Positions 1 through 5,388 of a stretch of 5,434 nt of DNA are shown one piece after another; the first letter of the stretch is position 1; the number at the start of each line of letters is the position of its first letter. The notes under the pieces were generated by a model, which ran no database searches, was not told the DNA's origin, and saw only the letters and a program-made list of their open reading frames with translations. The position numbers and the translations under genes were made by a program. Source of the stretch: an uncultured Clostridia bacterium (lineage in GTDB: Bacteria > Bacillota > Clostridia > TANB77 > CAG-508); contig CAKPKE010000032.1 of assembly GCA_934167095.1 (NCBI GenBank), forward strand, positions 1 through 5,434, written 5' to 3'.

Positions 1-37
1 TCAATAATATTGTTATTTCCTTCCATATTTTTCTCAT
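1..37 (-). CDS. N-terminal start of an unidentified protein (runs off left edge)
   Basis: Only the first 12 codons are in the window: MRKIWKEITILL, open to the edge. The start is chosen because a perfect GGAGG (46..50) lies 8 bases upstream of the ATG at 37..35, the best ribosome binding site in this part of the window. A basic start followed by hydrophobic residues would fit a membrane or exported protein, but 12 residues cannot be assigned to a family. It lies 70 bases downstream of the stop of the small membrane protein gene, on the same strand, with no convincing terminator between them. It could be the last gene of the mgtA transcript or have its own promoter. Confidence 0.5.
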   Translation of the reverse strand, partial: MRKIWKEITILL

Positions 38-51
38 TTTAAATTCCTCCA

Positions 52-80
52 ATCATAACAAAAAATTACTATTTTTCCAA
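52..80 (-). promoter_or_regulatory. possible sigma-A promoter for the gene entering at position 37
   Basis: On the minus strand TTGGAA (75..80) and TATGAT (52..57) are separated by exactly 17 bases, close to the TTGACA/TATAAT consensus. The difficulty is position: the -10 box ends one base before the GGAGG, so a start 7 bases downstream would fall inside the ribosome binding site. Either transcription begins at the very edge of the site, giving a nearly leaderless message, or the match is a by-product of AT-rich sequence. Confidence 0.3.
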
Positions 81-107
81 CTAATTACTAAATTGTGTAA
101 TTTGCAA

Positions 108-340
108 TTATTTTTTACCTATCCTTGTCAAAAATCGTACTACAAATTCAATAGCTAAAATGAATAGATAAAATCCCAGCCATATAGCCAAACTTATTTA
201 CAGCCAATTGATAGTCCTACTAATAAGCCAGTACTAAAATTTTCAAAACTGCTTGTCTCATTTCCAGTAAAAAATGTAAATGCTAAATATAATAAATTTC
301 CTAAAACTATCAAAAATGTTCCTATTTTTAATTGATTCAT
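108..340 (-). pseudogene. small two-helix membrane protein gene downstream of mgtA, apparently frameshifted
   Basis: The ATG at 340..338 follows a near-consensus GAGATGAT (345..352, one mismatch to GAGGTGAT), 28 bases after the mgtA stop. As written it encodes 48 aa (340..194): one membrane helix (about residues 6-24, with GNLLYL), a polar loop (GNETSSFENF), then GLLVGLSIG, which looks like the start of a second helix, and an abrupt CK-stop. From 197 to 108 another frame is open for 29 codons and reads like the missing half: a hydrophobic helix (ISLAIWLGFYLFILAIEF) and a basic tail ending RIGKK. Adding one A to the AAA at 197..199 joins the two into 77 aa with two helices. The gene is thus either a one-base-deleted pseudogene, a sequence error, or a genuine 48-aa one-helix peptide. 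I do not recognise the family. A broken relative of the first helix lies in front of mgtA (2979..3065). Confidence 0.6.
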
Positions 341-368
341 TCAAATCATCTCATATCTTCTATTATTT

Positions 369-974
369 CTATATCCATTCCTTATATTTCTTTATATAAA
401 TTTTCTTTGCATAACTTGCTACAATACAATATAAGAATGTAACTCCAAATATCATGAAAATATATTTTAATGCAATTGGTGCTAACCCTATCGCAGTTCC
501 TAGAGGCGTAAATGGTACTAAAATTCCTATTATAATTAACAGAATTGAAGATATATAAACAGCCTTATGTGCATTACTTTGTATAAATGGTGTTTTTGCC
601 GTTCTTATAATGTGCATTCCTATTAAATTTGATACTATACTGTAAGTAAACCATATTGTTTGAAAGTGTGTAACATCTCTAACTGTGAAAACAAACCATA
701 ATAGTGAAAATACAACTATATCAAATAGTGAGCTTACAGGACCCATAAAAAACATAAACCTTTTTAAACTTTTTATATTTAATTTTTTTGGCTTTACAAT
801 CAATTCTTTATCTACATTGTCAAACGGAATTGTCATTTGACCAAAGTCATATAATAATCCTTCTACTAATAGTTGAATTGGTGTTTCAGGTAAAAATGGT
901 AGTACAATGCTTGCAATAATTACTGAAACTACTTCCCCAAAGTTGAAGCTTGTTGCCATTTTTATATATTTCAT
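369..974 (-). CDS. C-terminal membrane domain of the MgtA-type ATPase (second half of the split gene)
   Basis: This 201-codon frame begins at an ATG (974..972) that is really an internal Met of the pump (residue 668 of the restored protein). It contains TM5-TM10: KYIKMATSFNFGE, LPFLPETPIQLL, LLYDFGQMTIPFDNVD and HIIRTAKTPFIQ line up residue by residue with the end of enterobacterial MgtA (YIKM, NFGN, LLYD.SQ, IPFDNVD, HMIRT, PFIQS). The nearest purine-rich stretch, GGAAG (994..998), is about 19 bases from the ATG, too far for efficient initiation, so independent translation is doubtful. Differences from the family at presumed ion-path positions: NFG followed by Glu instead of Asn, LP followed by Glu, and EG instead of QN before LLYD. 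The conserved Asp of LLYD is kept. It ends in a lysine-rich tail 28 bases before the next small gene. Confidence 0.8.
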   Translation of the reverse strand: MKYIKMATSFNFGEVVSVIIASIVLPFLPETPIQLLVEGLLYDFGQMTIPFDNVDKELIVKPKKLNIKSLKRFMFFMGPVSSLFDIVVFSLLWFVFTVRDVTHFQTIWFTYSIVSNLIGMHIIRTAKTPFIQSNAHKAVYISSILLIIIGILVPFTPLGTAIGLAPIALKYIFMIFGVTFLYCIVASYAKKIYIKKYKEWI

Positions 975-993
975 TAAATTTACATATGTTTTT

Positions 994-1002
994 CTTCCGT
1001 TC
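994..1002 (-). other. frameshift point in the mgtA-like gene
   Basis: The minus strand reads GAA C GGA AGA AAA ACA TAT. Without the C (position 999) the protein continues E-G-R-K-T-Y, keeping the Glu-Gly-Arg that precedes TM5 in MgtA proteins, so an extra C is the most economical explanation. Removing one A from the neighbouring A5 run (989..993) would also restore the frame but would give E-R-K-K-T and lose the conserved Gly. No strong upstream stimulator or stop codon typical of programmed +1 shifting is visible at the site. Confidence 0.8.
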
Positions 1003-2978
1003 CATTACACCATCTAATAGTACATTAAGGTCTTTTTCAAGTAATATAATATCTGCAGTTTCTTTTGCTATATCAACTGCAGTATCAACAGAAATTCCAA
1101 CATCGGAATTTGTTAACGCTGGACTATCGTTTATTCCATCTCCCATATATCCTACAACATTTCCATTTTGTTTTAAAACTCTAACAATCCTTGCTTTTTG
1201 TATTGGAGAAAGTTTCGCAAATATATTATTTCTTTTTAATAATCTTGATAGTGCTACATCTGATAATGTATCTATTTTATTTCCAGTTATGATTTTTTTT
1301 GAATTTATCCCTGCTTTATTGCAAACACATCTTGTAACTTCAACATTATCACCTGTAAGAACCATAACTCTTATTCCTGCATTGTTTAAACCTTCTATTG
1401 CTTCTTTTGCACTTTCCTTTGGTGGATCAAGAAAACCAATAAAACCTAGTAAAGTCATGTTCTTTTCATCAGTACTATTAAAATCTTTTTTATTATTAGT
1501 TATAATTTTTTTACAAATGGCAACAACCCTAAAGCCTTCCTCATTTAAGTTTTTACAAATTTTTCTCATGTTTTCTATTTTTTCATTTGTAAGCTTTTCC
1601 GTTTGTCCCTTATATTCAAATGTTGTACAAATATTTAGAATTTCTTCAACAGCACCTTTTGTTATTAATTCATCTTTATTATCAATTTCTACTGCTACAG
1701 ATAAACACCTACGAGAAAAATCAAAAGGAATCTCATCTATTTTTTTATATTTTTTTAAACTATTTTCAACTCCAACAGTTTTAGCTTTAGCAACTACTGC
1801 CTCGTCTATATTGCTTTTTAGTCCTGTTTGCAAATAGGCATTTAAAAAGGCATATTTTAAAATGTTTGAGTCTTCTTCTCCATTTACATTTAAGTATTTT
1901 TCTAGAACAATCTTGTCTTCTGTTAATGTTCCCGTCTTATCTGTGCAGAATATGTTCATTGCTCCAAAGTTCTGAATTGAATCTAGCTTCTTAACAATAG
2001 TCTTCTTTTTTGACATTCTTACAGCACCTTTAGATAAACTTGAGGATAAAATAACAGGTAGTAATAGTGGTGTTATGCAAATGGCTATTGCAACAGCAAA
2101 AGTAAATGCTAGAATGATATCATGTTTTTCCACATTTATTAAAAATACTATTGGAATCATAAAAATCATAATTCTAATTAATAATTTACTTATACTTTCA
2201 ATTCCTTTTTGAAATGCTGTTTTTTCCTTTCCAGAAGTTACAGTATTTGCTATTTTCCCAAAATATGTTGAATCTCCAATTTTTATTACAACACCTTTTG
2301 CTGAACCAGATACAACATTTGTACCCATAAAACAGATATTATCAAAATCCGATATACTGTCTAATTCTTCTTGATTGTTTTCTAATTCAACGTTTTTCTT
2401 TATATTATCAGATTCTCCAGTTAATGAAGCCTGTCCTACATATAGGTCTTTTGATTCGATTATTCTTAAATCAGCTGGTATAATACTTCCAGCAGACAAT
2501 AAAACAATGTCTCCTAAGGTTACATTTTTAACTGGTATATTTATTTCTTTGTTATCTCTAATAACTGTAGTAGTTGTTTCAACTATTTCCCTTAATTTTT
2601 CTGCTGCCTTATTAGATCTATATGACTCAAAAAAATCTAATAAAGTACTTGCAGTAACTAAAATTGCTATGACTATTATATTTGCATAGCTTGGTTCTAT
2701 TGCTAAATATATATCTGTATATATTAAGATAATTGAAATACCTATTAAAATGCAGTTAAAAGGTGTTAGTAAACTTTGTAGTAAATAATTATACCACTTC
2801 TTAGGTTTAGCCTTTTTTGTTTCGTTAAAACCAAATTTCTTAATATTAACTTCTGCTTGTTTACTAGTAAGTCCTTCTTCATTTAAGTTATGCTTTTTTA
2901 AAAATTTCTCTCTTTGTGTAGTACTGTCTTCTCCATACATTTTTAACACATCAACATTTTCTTTTGAATCACTCATAT

Positions 2979-3065
2979 TTACACCTCTTTACAAAAAAAT
3001 ATATAAACTAAATATAATAAGTTTCCTAATATAATTAATAATATTCCTGTTTTTTATTTTTTCAT
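2979..3065 (-). pseudogene. remnant of a small membrane protein gene, related to the one downstream of mgtA
   Basis: A perfect GGAGG (3073..3077) lies 7 bases before the ATG at 3065..3063, but the fourth codon is TAA, leaving only Met-Lys-Lys. Past the stop the frame reads KTGILLIILGNLLYLVYIFF and then CKEV-stop. Against the first helix of the downstream small protein (KIGTFLIVLGNLLYLAFTFF) about 14 of 25 positions are identical with no gaps, including GNLLYL; TTA there corresponds to the TAA here. The match stops at the ribosome binding site of mgtA, so the second half of the gene is missing. It is most simply a truncated duplicate with a nonsense mutation. Alternatively the three-codon ORF may now act as a leader ORF in front of mgtA. 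Confidence 0.6.
2982..2988 (-). promoter_or_regulatory. ribosome binding site of the mgtA-like gene, inside the broken small-gene copy
   Basis: AGAGGTG, five bases from the ATG at 2976, fixes the start of the ATPase. It is also the end of the reading frame of the broken small membrane gene copy (K-E-V-stop at 2979..2987). The signal that drives mgtA translation is therefore exactly where homology to the other copy ends. Confidence 0.75.
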
Positions 3066-3108
3066 AATCAATCCTCCACTTCAACAAATTTCTATTTTTC
3101 TAATTTAG

Positions 3109-3138
3109 ATAATACCACAAACTCATTTATCCTGTCAA
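3109..3138 (-). promoter_or_regulatory. candidate promoter for the mgtA-like gene
   Basis: A perfect TTGACA (3133..3138) and TATTAT (3109..3114) are separated by 18 bases on the minus strand. Transcription would start near 3102, giving a leader of about 125 bases that contains the three-codon ORF and the mgtA ribosome binding site. The caution is that the same bases lie inside the possible protein fragment 3092..3199. Confidence 0.5.
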
Positions 3139-3160
3139 AATTATCCATTGTATAATTTTG
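3136..3160. repeat. inverted repeat overlapping the -35 box of the mgtA promoter
   Basis: On the plus strand CAAAATTAT and ATAATTTTG, 9 bases each, are exact reverse complements around a 7-base centre (3145..3151). One arm overlaps TTGACA by three bases, the usual place for a repressor or activator site. It could equally be a weak hairpin or chance in AT-rich DNA. No known regulator box fits well. Confidence 0.4.
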
Positions 3161-3260
3161 CAGGAGCGCTGTAAAGTATTTAGCTATCTTATTTTTATGT
3201 TAAAATCGGCTCTTTTGAAACTCTTCTTTTAGTTTTTGATATTTTCCCAAAATTGTATGC

Positions 3261-3416
3261 TCATACGGGGGTAAAATCTCCCGGATGTGAAAAAAATACT
3301 AACCATTTTCCCTTATAATCTTCTAACGATATATTTCCATATGTACTTACAGCTTGGAATTTTGGAGCTGTTTCTCCAATTTTGATATTTCCGTTCATCA
3401 TTAATTCATAGTCCAT
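3261..3416 (-). pseudogene. N-terminal remnant of a peroxiredoxin (AhpC/Prx6-like), stopped at the catalytic cysteine codon
   Basis: Peroxiredoxins reduce peroxides through a cysteine in the motif P-x3-T-x2-C. From the ATG at 3416..3414 (AAAGGA at 3429..3434, spacing somewhat long; an in-frame ATG at 3428..3426 overlaps that site) the frame reads KIGETAPKFQAVSTYGNISL, then DYKGKWLVFFSHPGDFTPV. These are the family's N-terminal hallmarks, with the usual spacing. Codon 52, where the peroxidatic Cys belongs, is TGA (3263..3261). Only 51 aa remain of the 160-220 usual for the family. Reading TGA through gives 21 residues with no Prx character before a TAA. Restoring two bases (TGTGAG for TGAG) would give Cys and enter a frame reading EHTILGKYQKLKEEFQK up to 3203, which could be decayed Prx sequence. 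Called a pseudogene; a selenocysteine origin is possible but unproven. It lies downstream of the glmM-unit terminator. Confidence 0.75.
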
Positions 3417-3484
3417 AAAAAAATCCATTCCTTTCTTGTTTTTTTATTTAAAGCATGCATAGTAATGAAAATTTTTATCAAAAT

Positions 3485-3528
3485 AAAAACTCCTTACATA
3501 CTATTAATATAGTATGTAAAGAGTTTTT
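3485..3528 (-). terminator. intrinsic terminator of the glmM unit
   Basis: AAAAACTCCTTACATACTA (3485..3503) and its near-perfect inverted partner (3510..3528) flank a six-base loop. In the minus-strand RNA the single non-Watson-Crick position is a G-U pair, so all 19 positions pair. The 3' arm ends in a U-run (GAGUUUUUAUUUUG). It begins 15 bases after the stop of the 112-aa gene. Because the other arm gives a U-run on the plus strand too, it may work in both directions. Confidence 0.92.
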
Positions 3529-3543
3529 AATTGTTACTATTTT

Positions 3544-3882
3544 TTATACTTTTTCCCATAACCAGTTTAGACTTCCATCTATGCTTTTTTTCTTTTCTTC
3601 TTTTGCCTGAATTTCATCTATCCATAGATATGAAAGAAAAGATAAAAAGATAAATACAAAATCAATTGGTATACTTGTTATTAATGCTCTATATACATCA
3701 TCTGATGCATTTCTTATTACCATTATTTCTGTGCAATGTGCTATAAGTAATATTAAAAATGCTCCTAATATTACTCCAAGTATTATACTTTTACGGCATT
3801 TTTTTCCAATTAATAAAGTAACAACAAATACAGCAACTGCAACAAGTATTATTATTGGATTTGTAAAATTGATATAAGGCAT
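3544..3882 (-). CDS. small three-helix membrane protein of unknown function, coupled to glmM
   Basis: This 112-aa protein starts at 3882 with AAAGGGGG (3890..3897) seven bases upstream. That site overlaps the glmM stop codon (3898..3896) and the gap is 13 bases, so translational coupling with glmM is likely. Three hydrophobic segments are visible: about 9-25 (IIILVAVAVFVVTLLIG), 32-50 and 70-88 (IPIDFVFIFLSFLSYLW). Lysines and arginines after the first helix (KKCRK) and the charged tail (DEIQAKEEKKKS) predict N-terminus outside, C-terminus inside. The tail ends SIDGSLNWLWEKV, an aromatic motif that may lie on the membrane surface. Codon use resembles glmM and the frame is intact. I do not recognise a family. 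Position suggests a role near cell-wall precursor supply, but that rests on context only. The terminator follows directly. Confidence 0.85.
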   Translation of the reverse strand: MPYINFTNPIIILVAVAVFVVTLLIGKKCRKSIILGVILGAFLILLIAHCTEIMVIRNASDDVYRALITSIPIDFVFIFLSFLSYLWIDEIQAKEEKKKSIDGSLNWLWEKV

Positions 3883-3895
3883 ATCATTTCCCCCT

Positions 3896-5260
3896 TTATT
3901 TTAACTTTTGTTCTATTAACTTAGCTAATTTCTCAGCTTTAGTTTTAATGTAATCTTTGTTTTCTCCTTCAATCATAACTCTTACTAGAGGTTCTGTTCC
4001 TGAAGGTCTGATAAGTACTCTTCCATTTCCAGCAAACTCATTTTCTAGTTTAACAATTTCTTCTTTTATTTCTTTATCTTTTTCGTAGTCATATTTTTTA
4101 TCTGCTGAAACTTTTGCATTTATAAGCACTTGTGGATATATATTTATTATTTTACATAAATTTGATACTTTTTCTTTTTTCTCTAACATTATTTTTATAA
4201 GCATTAAAGATGTTAAAATTCCATCTCCTGTAGGATTATAATCTAATAATATAATATGTCCTGATTGTTCTCCGCCTAAATTATATCCATTTTTTAGCAT
4301 TTCTTCAAGAACATATCTGTCCCCTACTTGAGTTGCCTCAAAACTCATATTATTTTCTTTTGCATATTTTCTTAAGCCTAAATTGCTCATAACTGTTGCA
4401 ACTAAAGTATCATTCTTTAGCTTTCCTTTTTCTTTTAAATAGTTTGAAATAATTGCCATTATTCCGTCACCATCTATAAGTTCACCTTTTTCATTTACAG
4501 CTAAACATCTATCTCCATCTCCATCATAAGCAATTCCTAAATTACATTTATTTTCTACAACAAACTTTTGCAATCCTTCTATATGTGTAGAACCACATTT
4601 GTCGTTAATGTTTATTCCATTAGGATGATTATTTATAATGTAATGCTTAATTCCTAATTTTGTAAATACTTTATCTGCAATTTCATAAGTTGCACCATTT
4701 GCTGTGTCTATTGCTACTGTGAAGTTTTCTTTATCTAGGTTTTCTAAATCTTCTTCAAAGTTTTTTCTAAAGAAATATATGTATTCTTCAAGTAGATCTT
4801 CCCTATTTTCTGCAACTCCGATTTTTTCATTTGTAGCAGTTAACTCTTCTATTTTTCCAGAATCCATTACTTCTTCAATTTCTTCTTCTAAAGTGTCTGG
4901 AATTTTCATTCCTTTATTACTAAAATATTTTATCCCATTAAATTCAAATGTGTTGTGTGATGCAGATATTACAACACTTGCGTCTGCTTTATATCTTTTT
5001 GTTAGATATGCTACTCCTGGTGTTGGAATAACACCTAAACTTTTTACATTAGCTCCATAACTTAAAAATCCTGCTGTCATTGCAGATTCTATTAATGTAC
5101 CAGAAATTCTAGTATCTCTTCCTATAAATATTGTAGGAGTATGATCTGAATGCTTCGAAAGTACATAAGCTCCTGCTTTTGCGACTTTATATACAAGTTC
5201 TGGCGTAAGCTCACTGTTAGCAATTCTTCTTATACCATCTGTTCCAAAATATTTTCTCAT
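3896..5260 (-). CDS. glmM: phosphoglucosamine mutase GlmM
   Basis: GlmM interconverts glucosamine-6-phosphate and glucosamine-1-phosphate in the cytoplasm, the second step from fructose-6-phosphate to UDP-GlcNAc for peptidoglycan. At 454 aa it has the family's usual length (about 445-450) and all four alpha-D-phosphohexomutase regions. They are the N-terminal KYFGTDGIRR; the phosphoserine loop VVISASHN with Ser101; the metal loop DGDGDR (246-251, three Asp); the sugar-binding GGEQSGH (329-335); and the C-terminal phosphate-binding RPSGTEP (418-424). GTDGIR and SASHN separate GlmM from phosphomannomutases. After SASHN there is Thr where Pro is commoner, a mild change. The start at 5260 is supported by AAAGGAAG (5268..5275), eight bases upstream. 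A promoter lies about 40-70 bases upstream. The frame is undamaged, unlike the genes further left. The usual Firmicutes partners cdaA and cdaR are not present on either side within the window. The family's enzymes are activated by phosphorylation of the active serine. Confidence 0.97.
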   Translation of the reverse strand: MRKYFGTDGIRRIANSELTPELVYKVAKAGAYVLSKHSDHTPTIFIGRDTRISGTLIESAMTAGFLSYGANVKSLGVIPTPGVAYLTKRYKADASVVISASHNTFEFNGIKYFSNKGMKIPDTLEEEIEEVMDSGKIEELTATNEKIGVAENREDLLEEYIYFFRKNFEEDLENLDKENFTVAIDTANGATYEIADKVFTKLGIKHYIINNHPNGININDKCGSTHIEGLQKFVVENKCNLGIAYDGDGDRCLAVNEKGELIDGDGIMAIISNYLKEKGKLKNDTLVATVMSNLGLRKYAKENNMSFEATQVGDRYVLEEMLKNGYNLGGEQSGHIILLDYNPTGDGILTSLMLIKIMLEKKEKVSNLCKIINIYPQVLINAKVSADKKYDYEKDKEIKEEIVKLENEFAGNGRVLIRPSGTEPLVRVMIEGENKDYIKTKAEKLAKLIEQKLK

Positions 5261-5300
5261 GCCTAATCTTCCTTTCTATTTTGCTATAAAATCTTACCAT

Positions 5301-5329
5301 ATTATATTTTTAATATATTAAAATTGCAA
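5301..5329 (-). promoter_or_regulatory. sigma-A-type promoter of glmM
   Basis: TTGCAA (5324..5329) and a perfect TATAAT (5301..5306) are separated by exactly 17 bases on the minus strand. A start near 5294 gives a leader of about 34 bases up to the ATG, enough for the ribosome binding site and no room for a riboswitch or a glmS-type ribozyme. The spacer contains the perfect palindrome TTTTAATATATTAAAA (5307..5322). Confidence 0.7.
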
Positions 5330-5375
5330 TAGTTTTGTTAAATTTATTTTCTAGCAATTTGTAGGTTAGTCAATC

Positions 5376-5388
5376 ATTTGTCACAAAT
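5376..5388. repeat. short palindrome ATTTGTCACAAAT upstream of the glmM promoter
   Basis: Six-base arms (ATTTGT/ACAAAT) surround one central base. It lies about 47 bases upstream of the -35 box, where an activator could bind, and the rest of 5330..5434 shows no gene or other structure that I can support. Short dyads like this occur by chance in AT-rich DNA. Confidence 0.25.

Larger units (their letters stand above)
369..2976 (-). pseudogene. mgtA: MgtA-type P-type ATPase (Mg2+ importer family), split by a one-base frameshift
   Basis: Family role: P3B-type ATPases bring Mg2+ into the cell at the cost of ATP, in the cytoplasmic membrane. The start at 2976 has AGAGGTG (2982..2988) five bases upstream. 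The first frame runs 2976..886 and carries TM1-TM4 (about 62-115 and 262-312), the dephosphorylation loop TGES (186-189), phosphorylation motif DKTGT (Asp346, within SIQNFGAMNIFCTDKTGTLT, typical of MgtA), nucleotide-domain KGA (440-442), TGD (541-543) and hinge GDGIND (612-617). After Glu659 the frame turns to nonsense and stops at 886. The correct sequence continues one base over. Skipping C(minus)/G(plus) at 999 gives VMEGRKTYVNLMKYIKM and then the C-terminal membrane domain, 868 aa in all, against about 898 for E. coli MgtA (from memory). TM4 reads TPLLLP where the family has TPEMLP. As written the product lacks TM5-TM10 and could not transport. Pseudogene, sequence error or, less likely, recoding. 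Confidence 0.88.
3092..3199 (-). pseudogene. fragment of an unrecognised charged protein
   Basis: One frame is open for 35 codons up to a TAG at 3094..3092. It reads like the amphipathic end of a small soluble protein (KIAKYFTALLQNYT, then DNFDRINEFVVLSKLEK). It has no start codon with a ribosome binding site, and a TAA at 3202..3200 separates it from a further 20 charged residues in the same frame (EHTILGKYQKLKEEFQKS). I do not recognise the family. The helix pattern would suit the C-terminus of a small regulator, but that is a guess. It may be chance coding in AT-rich spacer. It sits between the peroxiredoxin remnant and the small-gene remnant. Confidence 0.3.

Noticed and set aside
83..102. 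Terminator between the small membrane gene and the gene at position 37
   Set aside because: A six-base stem (AATTAC/GTAATT) with an eight-base loop, A/T-rich and without a following U-run on the minus strand, is too weak to call.
950..1837. Long open frame on the plus strand, opposite the ATPase
   Set aside because: It is the antisense of well-supported P-ATPase coding sequence (TGD, GDGIND and others), has no ribosome binding site, and its product is a low-complexity Ser/Phe-rich string typical of antisense translation.
2375..2689. Plus-strand frame opposite the actuator domain of the ATPase
   Set aside because: Antisense of conserved TGES-containing sequence; no start signal and no recognisable domain.
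2977..3110. Mg2+ riboswitch (M-box) in the mgtA leader
   Set aside because: The leader from the candidate start is only about 125 bases, A/T-rich and mostly a gene remnant; none of the conserved M-box core strings are visible on the minus strand.
3140..3154. PerR/Fur-type box near the peroxiredoxin remnant and mgtA promoter
   Set aside because: TTAT and ATAA half-sites are present, but the centre departs from the 7-1-7 consensus at most positions.
3197..3263. Functional selenocysteine readthrough of the peroxiredoxin remnant
   Set aside because: Beyond TGA the frame gives only 21 residues without peroxiredoxin features, so readthrough would not make a working enzyme; kept only as a question about the gene's ancestry.
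4704..5060. Plus-strand frame inside glmM
   Set aside because: Antisense of conserved GlmM; Ser-rich composition results from complementing Glu/Lys codons.
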